NCBI GenBank assembly: GCA_025980665.1
Contig: JAICXC010000010.1
Coordinates: 1-64,000 of the forward strand
Length of the DNA: 64,000 nucleotides
Direction of reading: 5' to 3'
From: Bryobacteraceae bacterium
GTDB lineage: Bacteria; Acidobacteriota; Terriglobia; Bryobacterales; Bryobacteraceae
Below are positions 55,884 through 64,000 of this stretch, in pieces. The stretch's first letter is position 1; every line of letters starts with the position of its first letter. A program made the translations under genes and the position numbers. The notes beneath the pieces are model-generated. The model worked only from the letters and a program-made list of their open reading frames with translations, was not told the DNA's origin and searched no databases.

Positions 55884-56747
55884 ATGCGAACCACGATTCT
55901 CGCCAGTTTACTGATTTCCGCACAACTGGCCGTGTTCGGTCAGGGCGCGGCCGCGCAGGCGGCGCCGATCGGTCCCAAATTCGAAGTTGCTTCGATTAAA
56001 CTCGCTGCTCCCGACGAGCACTTCATGTTCGGCGTTCGTCCTATGCCGGGCGGCGGAATCAACGCCGCCAACGTGACTCTAAAACTGCTGATCAAGATCG
56101 CTTACGGCCTTGAGGATTTCCAAGTTCTCGGCGGGCAGGGATGGATCGAGACCGCGCGCTACAACATTGAAGCCAAGCCCGATTCGCCGGTGGGTCCGAA
56201 CGAGTGGAAGGAGATGCTCAAAAATCTCCTGGCCGACCGCTTTCAGCTCGTCTTCCATCGAGAAACCAAGGAGCTTCCCGTTTACGCACTGGTGCTGGCG
56301 AACAAGGACGATAAGCCGCGTCCGGGGATGGTCGAATCGAACGAAGGCAGTTGCGCCGCGCGCGATCCGTCGAAGCCGCTGGGGCCTCCGGGTACGGGCC
56401 AGCCGCCGTTCTGCGGCAACGTCTTGGGGGGAGCATCGATATTGACCGCGACTGCGGCGACCCTCGGCGACATCGCCCCGATGCTGTCGCGAACCGTCGG
56501 CCGCAAGGTGATCGATAAAACCGGTTTGACCGGCAAATACGATATCACGCTGAAGTACACGCCCGACGAAAATCAGCTCGCGATGATGGCGCCGCCGGGC
56601 GTGCCGCCGCCTCCGGCGCCCGCCGACGCGTCCAGTCCCTCCTTATTCACAGCGCTTCAGGAACAGCTCGGATTGAAACTCGAACCACAGAAAGCGCCGG
56701 TGGAGATTTTCGTCATCGACCGGGCGGCTAAGCCCTCGGAAAATTGA
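55884..56747 (+). CDS. TIGR03435-family secreted protein (first copy)
   Basis: 287 residues from ATG 55884 (GAGG upstream; a GTG one codon earlier is possible). A signal peptide (ILASLLISAQLAVFGQGAAA) is followed by the TIGR03435 pattern: PKFEVASIKLA, LKLLIKIAYGLEDFQVLGG, LKNLLADRFQLVFHRETKELPVYALV, LSRTVGRKVIDKTGLTGKYD and a C-terminal LGLKLEPQKAPVEIFVIDRA (quoted in fragments). The family is highly expanded in Solibacter and relatives; its function is unknown. A second copy, on the other strand, lies 1.8 kb to the right. Confidence 0.85.
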   Translation: MRTTILASLLISAQLAVFGQGAAAQAAPIGPKFEVASIKLAAPDEHFMFGVRPMPGGGINAANVTLKLLIKIAYGLEDFQVLGGQGWIETARYNIEAKPDSPVGPNEWKEMLKNLLADRFQLVFHRETKELPVYALVLANKDDKPRPGMVESNEGSCAARDPSKPLGPPGTGQPPFCGNVLGGASILTATAATLGDIAPMLSRTVGRKVIDKTGLTGKYDITLKYTPDENQLAMMAPPGVPPPPAPADASSPSLFTALQEQLGLKLEPQKAPVEIFVIDRAAKPSEN

Positions 56748-56829
56748 TACGGAGCCTGGTCCGCTGGATTCCGTAACGCAGTTGGCTGGCCGCGCGTCCC
56801 TAACTCGATAGGGTTTGAGGGGTAAAACG

Positions 56830-57273
56830 ATGAAAAGGCCGCTGATAGTGTTCTCGGTATTGTTCGCCGCCGCACTGTCTGGATTCGCCGCGCTGGGCGG
56901 CTCCGAGGAATCGGTGATAAACGACCAGGTTAGGTTCCAGGCGAGCCGAAGGATAGTGCCGGAGCATGGTTATCGCATACACGAAATCAGCCGCGGCGAT
57001 GGCACCTTGATAAAGGAGTACGTGTCGCTCGACGGAAAGGTGTTTGGCGTGTCCTGGAAAGGGCCAACACTCCCGGATTTATCGCAGTTGCTGGGATCGA
57101 GCTTCGTGGAGTTTAAGAACAGTGTGCATCCCAGGGCGGGCCGGCGCAAGACGGCTGTGGTCCGCAACAGTGACCTGGTTGTGGAAAGCACGGGACACAT
57201 GCGAGCGTTTCAGGGGCGCGCATACCTTAATTCGCTGCTGCCGCCGGGCATAACGCAAGAGGTCGTACGGTGA
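56830..57273 (+). CDS. DUF2844-family secreted protein
   Basis: 147 residues from ATG 56830, which has GAGGGG about 8 nt upstream. A signal peptide (PLIVFSVLFAAALSGFAALG) precedes a domain matching DUF2844: VPEHGYRIHEISRGDGTLIKEYV, GKVFGVSWKGPTLPDLSQLLG and FQGRAYLNSLLPPGI (fragments). DUF2844 proteins are commonly followed by a DUF3443 gene, as here, with a 4-nt GTGA overlap. The function is unknown. A periplasmic pair is likely. Confidence 0.75.
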   Translation: MKRPLIVFSVLFAAALSGFAALGGSEESVINDQVRFQASRRIVPEHGYRIHEISRGDGTLIKEYVSLDGKVFGVSWKGPTLPDLSQLLGSSFVEFKNSVHPRAGRRKTAVVRNSDLVVESTGHMRAFQGRAYLNSLLPPGITQEVVR

Positions 57274-58517
57274 GGCGCGGCGTCGCAGCCGCCACAGTCG
57301 CTCTGATGGTGGTGAGTCTCGCCGCCTGCGGTGACGGAAACAGCAGTAGTTCGAGCGAAACCACTTCCGCGCCGCCCCCCGTGAATAATGTTCAACCTGT
57401 GATCGTGGACGCGGGTCCTTTGGTCAACGGCCAGTCTCTCGGTGACGAGGATATTCTCTTCACTACTGTGACGATCTGCATCCCCGGTACGGTCACTTGC
57501 CAAAGCATCGACCACATCGCGGTCGACACCGGTTCCAGCGGTTTGCGAATCGTGGCGTCGCAGTTGGCCTTGGCTCTGCCAAACAGCATGAATTCCAGCG
57601 GCCAGCCGATCGGTAACTGCGTCCAATACGCCGACAACAGCTACCAATGGGGACCAATTGCCAAGGCGGATATAAAGATGGCCGGTGAAGTGGCTTCTGC
57701 GATTCCGATCCAAGTGGTGGGAGCCGAGAATTTCCCGGCGCCTCCGGCGGATTGCACTGCCGGCGGGACGCCCGCGCAAACCGTGTCCGATCTAGGTGCT
57801 AACGGCATTCTGGGCGTCGGTCTGTTTCGGCAGGATTGCGGCCCAGCGTGCGCTTCCACGGCTTCCCCTCCCGCCATTTATTTTAGTTGCGCGTCGTCGG
57901 GGTGTTCCATCGCCTCCGTCAGCGTCACGGAACAACTGCAGAATCCTGTATGGATGTTTCCGCAAGATAATAACGGCGTGCTCATCGTCCTTCCTCAGAT
58001 CGCGGCCGGCGGCGCGCTATCCGTGCAGGGTTCGATGCTATTCGGCATCGGCACGCAATCCGACAATACGCTTGGTAGCGCGCAAGCTCAGGCGGCGGAC
58101 GGTTTTGGCAACTTCACCACCACGTTCAACGGCACGAAATACTCCAACAGCTTCATCGATAGTGGCTCGAATGCGCTATTCTTCCTGGACTCGGCGACTA
58201 CGGGATTTCCCGATTGCAGCGCAGGCAGCCAAGCGGTGGGCTTTTATTGCCCTGACTCCACGGCCAACTTCACGGCGATCAATAGCGGACCGAATCCAAG
58301 CGCATCCACCACTCAGGTGTCGGTAAATGTCGCCTTCTCGATCGCGAACGCCGTGTCTCTCTTTAACAATTCGGTAAACACCGCGTTTAACAATGTAGGC
58401 GGAGCGAACCCTGGCGCGTTCGATTGGGGACTGCCCTTCTTTTTCGGGCGCAACGTTTTTATCGGGATCGAAGGACAAAGCTCGGCGGCGGGCAAGGGGC
58501 CGTATTGGGCCTATTGA
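57270..58517 (+). CDS. DUF3443-family lipoprotein with pepsin-like motifs
   Basis: 415 residues from GTG. A lipoprotein signal (VALMVVSLAACGDG) is followed by a Ser/Thr/Pro linker, then the DUF3443 domain. Two motifs stand out: HIAVDTGSSGLRIVASQL near residue 90 and NSFIDSGSNALFFLDSA near residue 295, about 200 residues apart. Spacing and D-T/S-G-S wording resemble the two catalytic Asp motifs of bilobal aspartic proteases. Several cysteines (CIPGTVTC, DCGPACAS, CASSGC) suggest disulfides. Translationally coupled to the DUF2844 gene. Confidence 0.75.
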   Translation: MRRGVAAATVALMVVSLAACGDGNSSSSSETTSAPPPVNNVQPVIVDAGPLVNGQSLGDEDILFTTVTICIPGTVTCQSIDHIAVDTGSSGLRIVASQLALALPNSMNSSGQPIGNCVQYADNSYQWGPIAKADIKMAGEVASAIPIQVVGAENFPAPPADCTAGGTPAQTVSDLGANGILGVGLFRQDCGPACASTASPPAIYFSCASSGCSIASVSVTEQLQNPVWMFPQDNNGVLIVLPQIAAGGALSVQGSMLFGIGTQSDNTLGSAQAQAADGFGNFTTTFNGTKYSNSFIDSGSNALFFLDSATTGFPDCSAGSQAVGFYCPDSTANFTAINSGPNPSASTTQVSVNVAFSIANAVSLFNNSVNTAFNNVGGANPGAFDWGLPFFFGRNVFIGIEGQSSAAGKGPYWAY

Positions 58518-58526
58518 CCGGCCGTG

Positions 58527-59414
58527 TCAGTTCTCCGTCGGGATCTTTTCGGCGCGATCGACCACGATCACGTCAAGGTTCCCCTTGGTGGATGTGAGCT
58601 TCAGTCCGAGCTGTTTTTCGACGGCGGAAACGATGTCCGAGCCGGGATCGCTTGCCCCATTCCCGTCCTGCGGGGAGAATGCGGGCGGTAACGGGATTCC
58701 GGACAGGTCCGGCGTGAATTCGAGGATGAAATCGTACTTGCCGGTGAGCCCCGTCTTGTCGATTACCGGGCGGCGCAGCGTTGCCGCCAGCCGGCTCGCG
58801 ATGTCCGGTAGCGACAGCGCCTTGGCGACCATACGCGCGTTGGCGCCGTTGGCGGTAGGAAATATGCTGACAATCGCACCGCTCCCGTTCATTTGCGGAA
58901 GGCCGTTCGTATCGACTTTTAGCGGTCCTGCATTCGGCGTGAACGGCTCAATATTGGGATCTCCGGTCTCCTTTAGCTTGGAGCCGCCCTTCGCCACCGT
59001 TAGCTCCGCTACCGGGAGCTCTTTCGATTCGTGGTGCAACACCACGCCGAAGCGTTCCTTCAACAGGTTCTGCCACATCACGTTGACTTGAGCCTTGGTC
59101 GCTCCGGTGGGAACTTTAGCGATGATGTCGTAACGCTCCGTTCCAAGCCAGTCCGGCGCAGTGACCTGATTGGTCTGGACATCATAGGCAGTCATCAGAA
59201 TGTTTCTCAAGGCCGCGTTGGTCCAGGTGATTTGTGCGGGGTCGGCGGTTCCGGGACCGCCCCGCGGCGGGCCGTAGAATACTCGTGCGCCAGGTTCCGG
59301 CGGAGGAGTGCGTTTCACCGAAGCGACTTCGAACGTTAAATGGTCCGGGGTCTGTCCCACAGCGGACAGCGACAAGAAGAAGACCGTTGCGGCGATCCAA
59401 AGAGTCTGGCGCAT
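58527..59414 (-). CDS. TIGR03435-family secreted protein (second copy)
   Basis: 295 residues. Signal peptide (LWIAATVFFLSLSAVGQ) then the family pattern: LTFEVASVKRTPPPE, LRNILMTAYDVQTNQVTAP, WQNLLKERFGVVLHHESKEL, LAATLRRPVIDKTGLTGKYDFILEF (fragments) and the closing LDVIVVDRAEKIPTEN. It is diverged from the copy at 55.9 kb (different central region), so not a recent duplication. It converges on the DUF3443 gene (9-nt gap) and diverges from the trehalase gene (42-nt gap). Confidence 0.88.
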   Translation of the reverse strand: MRQTLWIAATVFFLSLSAVGQTPDHLTFEVASVKRTPPPEPGARVFYGPPRGGPGTADPAQITWTNAALRNILMTAYDVQTNQVTAPDWLGTERYDIIAKVPTGATKAQVNVMWQNLLKERFGVVLHHESKELPVAELTVAKGGSKLKETGDPNIEPFTPNAGPLKVDTNGLPQMNGSGAIVSIFPTANGANARMVAKALSLPDIASRLAATLRRPVIDKTGLTGKYDFILEFTPDLSGIPLPPAFSPQDGNGASDPGSDIVSAVEKQLGLKLTSTKGNLDVIVVDRAEKIPTEN

Positions 59415-59456
59415 TTGATGACTAGACGAGCGCCTCCCCTAGTAGTTTGATGCATT

Positions 59457-61079
59457 TTGGAAAAGGTTGTGAGATTACTATCAGGATGGAGACTGGTTTT
59501 GTCGAGGTTCCATAAACCAGCACCGGTGGCGGCTGCGGCTGTTCTTCTGGCTCTATCGGCTGGGGCACAAAGCCTGCCGATCGCCGATTACATTATGCAC
59601 GCCTGGACTGTCCTTACACGATCGAACAGAGATTTAGCAGCCGCGGCGGTAGATCCGAAGTTTCGCGTGGGCCCCAGCGGGCGCTGGCCGGTCTATGTTG
59701 CGCGAACCGAGAACCTGGAACGAATCGAGCGCGAACTGCGTATGCAAATGCCGGCCAGCGGTTTCGCCCAAATCGACATCCGCCGGCTGCCCGAAGATCT
59801 TACGCGCATCCGGGAGCAAGGGTTGCTGTATCTGCCAAAGCCATACGTGGTTCCGGGTGGAAGATTTAATGAGATGTACGGATGGGATAGCTACTTTATC
59901 CAGCTTGGCTTGCTGCGGGACGGCGAGATCGAACTGGCCAAAGATATGGCGGACAATTTTGTTTACGAGATCCGGCAGTACGGCCAGATTCTCAATGCGA
60001 ATCGCACGTATTACCTGACACGGTCGCAGCCCCCGTTTCTGACGGAGATGCTGCTCGAGGTCTACCGCAAAACGGCGGATCGGAAATGGCTGGCAGAATC
60101 GGTGGACGCAGCCGCGAAATACTACGATTACTGGATGCGCGAGCCCCACCTGACGCCGCAAACGGGATTATCGCGATACATGGACCTGGGAGAGGGACCG
60201 TCGCCCGAAGTGTTGGCTTCGGAAATAAACGATACGGGCCATACCCACTATGACTTGGTTCGGGAGTACTTTCGGACACATCCTGTAGAGGCATACGATG
60301 TGTCGCGTTTTTACGATCGGCTGCGCAATGAGCTGACACCAGCCTTTTACAAAGCCGACCGGTCGATGCGGGAATCGGGCTTCGATCCTTCCGCGAGGTT
60401 CGGACCTTTCAACGCAGATATTGTCGCCTATGATCCCGTGTGCTTGAACTCGCTTCTCTATGTGATGGAGAAGGACATGGCGGAGATCTTACAGATCGTC
60501 GGCCGGGAGACAGAAGCGCCGGCTTGGCGGAAGCGGGCGGAAGAGAGAGCCGAGCGAGTTAACCGGCTCATGTGGGACGCCCGCGACGGAATATATTACG
60601 ATTACAATTTCGAGCAAAAGCAGATCCGGCGGTATCCGTTCCTGACGACGTTCTATCCTCTATGGGCGGGAATTGCGAGCGCGGGTCAAGCGGCGCGCGT
60701 GCGGGAGTCGCTAGGAAAGTTCGAACGGCCGGGCGGGCTGCGGACCAGTACGAATCACAGCGGGGACCAATGGGATGCGCCATTCGGGTGGGCTCCCCTG
60801 CATCTGATCGCGGTCGAGGGTTTGCGGCGATACGGATATAACAATGATGCCGACCGCATCGCGGAGAAGTTCTTGAGCATGGCGCATCACGAGTTCCGCC
60901 AGACCGGCACGATTCTGGAGAAGTACGACGTGGAGTGGCGAGCTGCTGATATCCGAGGCGAGGTTCGCTACGGATACAGTTCGAATGAAGTGGGTTTTGG
61001 ATGGACGAACGGCGTATTCAAGGTGTTGCTGGATGAACTGTCGCCGGCGGGCCGAGCCAAAGTCCTTGGAGAACGCTGA
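59457..61079 (+). CDS. treA: Periplasmic trehalase (GH37)
   Basis: 540 residues. Both trehalase signatures are present: PGGRFNEMYGWDSYF (signature 1) and QWDAPFGWAPLHL (signature 2). The catalytic acid is in SGFDPSARFG and the base probably in ILEKYDVE. A hydrophobic segment (VAAAAVLLALSAGAQ) about 25 residues in suggests export. The enzyme hydrolyses trehalose to two glucoses. The start is unsure: TTG 59457 opens the frame, GTG 59469 is an alternative preceded by AAAAGG; neither has a strong ribosome binding site. Confidence 0.92.
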   Translation: MEKVVRLLSGWRLVLSRFHKPAPVAAAAVLLALSAGAQSLPIADYIMHAWTVLTRSNRDLAAAAVDPKFRVGPSGRWPVYVARTENLERIERELRMQMPASGFAQIDIRRLPEDLTRIREQGLLYLPKPYVVPGGRFNEMYGWDSYFIQLGLLRDGEIELAKDMADNFVYEIRQYGQILNANRTYYLTRSQPPFLTEMLLEVYRKTADRKWLAESVDAAAKYYDYWMREPHLTPQTGLSRYMDLGEGPSPEVLASEINDTGHTHYDLVREYFRTHPVEAYDVSRFYDRLRNELTPAFYKADRSMRESGFDPSARFGPFNADIVAYDPVCLNSLLYVMEKDMAEILQIVGRETEAPAWRKRAEERAERVNRLMWDARDGIYYDYNFEQKQIRRYPFLTTFYPLWAGIASAGQAARVRESLGKFERPGGLRTSTNHSGDQWDAPFGWAPLHLIAVEGLRRYGYNNDADRIAEKFLSMAHHEFRQTGTILEKYDVEWRAADIRGEVRYGYSSNEVGFGWTNGVFKVLLDELSPAGRAKVLGER

Positions 61080-61087
61080 CTGCGGCT

Positions 61088-61423
61088 CTAACCCGAACGA
61101 CGGCGCATGCCTGTTCTGGCAATGAATTCCCGAAGGACCTCCTGGTACTTGGCAGCGGCCAATTCCAACTGGTGGTTGGCGTCAAACAGCGCTGTCATCC
61201 CTTCGGGGCCTTTGAGATGGGATGCTTCCGCTTGGGCCTGTAACGCGCGTTTATAAGCGTCGCGAGCCGCATTCAGGGCGGCATTCGTTTCGGAGAGACC
61301 CGCGTCAGAGGATTGCGGCGGTTTCCGGGTAGGTGCTTCGTTTTTGTCTGAACAGGCAATGCAGAGGGGCGAACCGTTCACGTATAGTTCGGTTTCGGCA
61401 GCGCAAGTGACACATCGTGCCAT
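61088..61423 (-). CDS. Small zinc-ribbon protein, unknown function
   Basis: 111 residues from ATG 61423 (MARCVTCAAETELYV); the frame is open nine codons further. Two CxxC pairs (CVTC and CIAC, 20 residues apart) make a probable zinc ribbon. After a Pro/Ser/Asp linker comes a long helical segment (ALNAARDAYKRALQAQAE and HQLELAAAKYQEVLREFI) that could form a coiled coil. I do not recognise a named family. It converges on the trehalase gene and diverges from the BNR-repeat gene. Confidence 0.6.
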   Translation of the reverse strand: MARCVTCAAETELYVNGSPLCIACSDKNEAPTRKPPQSSDAGLSETNAALNAARDAYKRALQAQAEASHLKGPEGMTALFDANHQLELAAAKYQEVLREFIARTGMRRRSG

Positions 61424-61518
61424 GGAGGACGCTTGCACAAAATATATCACTCCTCAATACTGCGGGCCATCGTCTTTTGGCAGTATGAAAGCGATTGGTA
61501 GAATCAAGTGGGACTCCC

Positions 61519-62676
61519 ATGAAGATTTTTTTTATTCTGCTGCCTGTCACCTTGGCTGTATGCAGCTTCGCGCAAGCGCTTAAACCAGTGGCCGTGCCGA
61601 ACCCGTCGGTTGCTGGAAGCATCCAGCCAAACTGGGCCGTCGCGGCCGACGGAAACGCCCTTCTGAGCTGGGTGGAACCCACGAAAGGCGGCGGGTATAC
61701 GTTACGTTACGCCGCACGTAAGGGAGCTGCGTGGTCGGAAGCGCGCACCATCGCGACCGGCCGTCCATTCTGGCGTCATCCGGCAGAAGTGCCCGGGCTG
61801 GTCAGCCTGAGCGACGGGACGCTGCTCGCCCAATGGGTCGAAAAAGGGAAGGATTCCAGCGAAGAAGAAACCATCTATGTCTCGAGTTCCGCCGATGGCA
61901 TTAAATGGACGACACCAGTGATCGCGCACCACGACCGCAGCCCTGTGCAGCATGGATTGGTTTCCATCGCCGCAAGCGGTCCCAAGGAGGCTTCTCTGTT
62001 CTGGCTCCAGGCGCTGAAGGGCGAAGACGGCCCGGTTTCGCTGATGCGGACGGTGGTGGGCGCGGACGGAAAAGAGATCAAAGAGGAAGAGCTGGATAAA
62101 GATACGTGCTCGTGCTGCCCCACGTCAGTGGTTAACACGTCAAAAGGTCTGCTGGTGGCCTATCGCGACCATACTCCTAAGGACATCCGCGACATCGCCG
62201 TGCTTCGCCTGGAGAGCGGGAAGTGGTCGGCATCGAAGATTCTGTATGCAGACAAATGGGAGATCAATGCGTGTCCGGTGAACGCCGCATCCGCCGCGGC
62301 CAAGGACAACCGGGTCGCCATCGCCTGGTATACCGAAGCGAACGATACTCCGCGAGTGCAAGTAGTGTTTTCATCGGATGCCGGCACCACATTTTCAAAG
62401 CCGACCAAAGTAAACCTCGGCGACACTCTGGGTTATGCGTCGACGGCACTCAGCAGCGACGGGGGCGCGTTTGTTTCCTGGATCGAAGAAGGCGCCAACT
62501 CGGCTAGCGCTCAGGTTCGCTTGGTATCGCCGGCAGGTGTCGCGGGACCTGTGTTGAAGATCGCGGAAGGGCCGCGGACGAGCCTGGGATATCCCAAGAT
62601 CGTGCGCGCGGGAAACGATACGTGGATCGCCTGGGGGGACGCCAAGAGCGGCGTCAAAACGGCGCAGCTAAAGTAA
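61519..62676 (+). CDS. Secreted BNR/sialidase-like beta-propeller protein
   Basis: 385 residues from ATG 61519. Signal peptide (KIFFILLPVTLAVCSFAQA), then a six-bladed propeller with BNR-type Asp-box repeats such as SSADGIKWTTP and SSDAGTTFSKP. A Cys-rich loop, DTCSCCPTSV (around residue 200), is conspicuous and may bind metal. The sialidase catalytic Arg triad and nucleophilic Tyr are not recognisable, so sialidase activity is not supported. It precedes tRNA-Val by 32 nt. Confidence 0.7.
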   Translation: MKIFFILLPVTLAVCSFAQALKPVAVPNPSVAGSIQPNWAVAADGNALLSWVEPTKGGGYTLRYAARKGAAWSEARTIATGRPFWRHPAEVPGLVSLSDGTLLAQWVEKGKDSSEEETIYVSSSADGIKWTTPVIAHHDRSPVQHGLVSIAASGPKEASLFWLQALKGEDGPVSLMRTVVGADGKEIKEEELDKDTCSCCPTSVVNTSKGLLVAYRDHTPKDIRDIAVLRLESGKWSASKILYADKWEINACPVNAASAAAKDNRVAIAWYTEANDTPRVQVVFSSDAGTTFSKPTKVNLGDTLGYASTALSSDGGAFVSWIEEGANSASAQVRLVSPAGVAGPVLKIAEGPRTSLGYPKIVRAGNDTWIAWGDAKSGVKTAQLK

Positions 62677-62708
62677 CGCGTTGAATTAACCCGGTAGAAT
62701 ACCAAGAG

Positions 62709-62785
62709 GGGCGCGTAGCTCAGTTGGTTAGAGCACCTCGTTTACACCGAGGGGGTCCGGGGTTCGAATCCCTGCGCGCCCACCA
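62709..62785 (+). tRNA. tRNA-Val (anticodon UAC)
   Basis: A complete 77-nt cloverleaf. Acceptor stem GGGCGCG pairs with CGCGCCC; D-arm GCTC...GAGC; anticodon stem CCTCG/CGAGG with loop TTTACAC, anticodon TAC; T-arm with GTTCGAATC. The discriminator A and CCA end are encoded. A run of six T at 62792-62797 may end the transcript. Confidence 0.97.
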
Positions 62786-62787
62786 CT

Positions 62788-62979
62788 TCACTTTTTTCGC
62801 GGGCGGCGGTTGGTTGTGAGCAGCAACAGGGCTCCCGCGCCGATAGCAACGCCGCCATAGAAAGCCCAGCGAATGTCGCCGGTCATGAAGCTGCCGGGAA
62901 GAATGTTGATCCCCTGCAGAAACCAGATGGCGCCGAACAGCACCAGCAGTCCACCGAAAATGTTCCGCGCCATCTTCAT
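62788..62979 (-). CDS. Small two-helix membrane protein
   Basis: 63 residues with two membrane segments (IFGGLLVLFGAIWFLQGINI and WAFYGGVAIGAGALLLL) joined by the short loop LPGSFMTGDIR. The GxxWFLQGxxxLPGSFMTGD pattern is shared by many small hypothetical membrane proteins in Proteobacteria and other phyla. Function unknown. It ends two bases from the 3' end of the converging tRNA-Val gene. Confidence 0.7.
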   Translation of the reverse strand: MKMARNIFGGLLVLFGAIWFLQGINILPGSFMTGDIRWAFYGGVAIGAGALLLLTTNRRPRKK

Positions 62980-63079
62980 CTAATTCCACGCATCCCTTGA
63001 GTGCTCTCCATTGTAAATCGGAGTCGAATGAAAGGGATGGTATGATCGAAAATTACGTCTCAGCCAAGGAGTTTTTAAG

Positions 63080-63517
63080 GTGAGCATTCCAAGCATCCTT
63101 GTGATCGAAGATAACGTGGCGGATCGGGAGTTACTACGCTACGCTCTGGATGATCTGGGGGAGCCTTATCACTTCGAAGTCCTTCCCGACGGCGAGGCAG
63201 CATTGGCTTTTATTGACGATCATCGCTTGGGCCGCCGCAAAAATGATCCCTGCATTATTCTGCTGGACCTGCATCTGCCCAAGTACAACGGAATCGAAGT
63301 TCTCACGGCAATCCGAGAAGAACCGATTCTGAATCACATCCAGGTATTCATACTCACGTCGGATGCGAGCCCAGCGGAACGCGCTCGAATCGCCGCATTA
63401 GGGGCGGTTTGCTGCTTCAAACCATCGGACCTGGCGGCGATAAAGGCTTTAGCGGCGGATATTTTGGCGGCTTGCAAGGAAACCGGTCGGCGGCTTTCCA
63501 CAACTGCGCTGGGTTAA
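63080..63517 (+). CDS. Single-domain response regulator (Rcp1-like)
   Basis: 145 residues from GTG, consisting only of a CheY-like receiver. The acidic pair (VIEDN), phospho-acceptor D63 (ILLDLHLPKYNG), the Thr/Ser switch (FILTSDASP) and the Lys (CCFKPSD) are present. An Arg-rich insert loop after helix 2 (DDHRLGRRKNDPCI) and the LPKYNG sequence place it with Rcp1-like regulators paired to phytochrome or hybrid kinases. No kinase or output domain is in the window. Upstream, 63001-63079 forms the leader. It converges on the last gene with 4-nt overlap. Confidence 0.88.
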   Translation: MSIPSILVIEDNVADRELLRYALDDLGEPYHFEVLPDGEAALAFIDDHRLGRRKNDPCIILLDLHLPKYNGIEVLTAIREEPILNHIQVFILTSDASPAERARIAALGAVCCFKPSDLAAIKALAADILAACKETGRRLSTTALG

Positions 63518-64000
63518 TTCCGATGCAGCAGTTTGTGCCGGACCAGGTGCTTGATGTCCGGTTTGAACTCGCTCCAGAGATTGCCCTGGGCGAATCCTAA
63601 GAGATTTAGCCCGGCGAGGTTCCACGCCCCCGGACGATTAGAAATATTTCGCCCCGGATGGACGGTATTGATGACGAACCCGCTGCCCATGGCGGCGACA
63701 ATGTTGGCATACGCGATATCGTCGCCTCGAGGATTTTCGAGAACCACCGTGCTCAAGAGCGCGTGGCCGGTTCGCCTCCATACGTTATGGCTGTAAGAGG
63801 GCCTGTATCGCAAATCTTCGTGCAGCACCGCCGCAGCTCCACTCTGGAGACCGTACGTTACCACGCGTTGAGTGAAGGAGGCTATCATATGGTCGGTGAA
63901 TCCGTCCACGCCGCGGCCCCAAACGTCGCTCGGGCTGATCAACTGAAAGGCCGAGGACATTACTGAACTGGCGTACGGCTGCACCCTGGTTAAGGTTTTG
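63514..64000 (-). CDS. Hypothetical envelope protein, C-terminal part (5' end outside window)
   Basis: The frame is open to the right edge (more than 161 residues visible); a GTG at 63984 could start a short version, but the sequence before it is in frame and looks coding. The visible part includes DVWGRGVDGFTDHMIASFTQ, LHEDLRYRPSYSHNVWRRTG and NIVAAMGSGFVINTVHPGRN. The E-D-x-R-Y near helical segments recalls a group of acidobacterial outer-envelope hypothetical proteins (LHEDPRYF-type motif); this link is from memory and not a named family. Function unknown. Confidence 0.6.
   Translation of the reverse strand, partial: KTLTRVQPYASSVMSSAFQLISPSDVWGRGVDGFTDHMIASFTQRVVTYGLQSGAAAVLHEDLRYRPSYSHNVWRRTGHALLSTVVLENPRGDDIAYANIVAAMGSGFVINTVHPGRNISNRPGAWNLAGLNLLGFAQGNLWSEFKPDIKHLVRHKLLHRN

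Overview
The window is a high-GC, gene-dense piece of chromosome from a Gram-negative soil-type bacterium, most likely an acidobacterium of the Solibacter/Bryobacter group. Evidence: two members of the TIGR03435 family (a paralogous family expanded in Solibacterales), a PadR gene coupled to a protein with an ADOP-permease-like N-terminus, a form II CO-dehydrogenase-like cox cluster, LolA and MreBCD, and a C-terminal fragment of an outer-envelope protein of a type seen in Acidobacteria. No insertion sequence, prophage, CRISPR array or rRNA was found. There is one tRNA, tRNA-Val(UAC). The taxonomic call is inference; no marker-gene search was possible.

Layout. 1-6 kb: end of clpC, a ParE-type toxin-antitoxin pair on the minus strand, an acyl-CoA carboxylase beta subunit, and a methyltransferase/GT-C-like membrane protein pair. 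6-10 kb (minus): coxS-coxL-coxM-coxG, a molybdenum hydroxylase with the form II active-site loop. 10-24 kb: a three-domain ligase-ACP-acyltransferase fusion, two small minus-strand genes, an M20 peptidase/dimethylargininase pair, an MFS-spermidine-synthase fusion head to head with acuI, larA, a PadR/EF-hand pair, and a PQQ dehydrogenase. 24-29.5 kb (minus): a tight five-gene operon encoding an aldehyde-oxidoreductase-like molybdoenzyme (2Fe-2S, Mo and FAD subunits), PobA and a ThiO-like oxidase. It reads naturally as aromatic aldehyde to 4-hydroxybenzoate to protocatechuate.

29.5-33 kb: recA, lolA, a small membrane protein and a beta-propeller lipoprotein. 33-41 kb: the cell-shape operon mreB-mreC-mreD-mrdA...rodA, with three TadE/TadG-like pilus genes inserted between mrdA and rodA. 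41-45 kb: an RNase E/G whose S1 domain carries a disordered insert of about 400 residues, then a 1-Cys peroxiredoxin. 45-50 kb: a translationally coupled four-gene cassette of an alpha/alpha-barrel protein, a FemAB-like acyltransferase, an ATP-grasp/low-molecular-weight phosphatase fusion and a TylF-like methyltransferase. I consider this the best candidate for an undescribed biosynthetic or envelope-modifying system. 50.5-55.7 kb (minus): rimP-nusA-infB-ylxP, preceded by an intrinsic-terminator-like hairpin in its own leader.

55.9-64 kb: TIGR03435 genes flanking a DUF2844/DUF3443 pair, a periplasmic trehalase, a small zinc-ribbon protein, a BNR-repeat protein, tRNA-Val, a small membrane protein, a single-domain response regulator, and the 3' part of a hypothetical envelope protein running off the right edge. 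Most genes sit in short operons with 1-8 nt overlaps. Many start codons had to be moved inside longer open frames, as noted in each entry.
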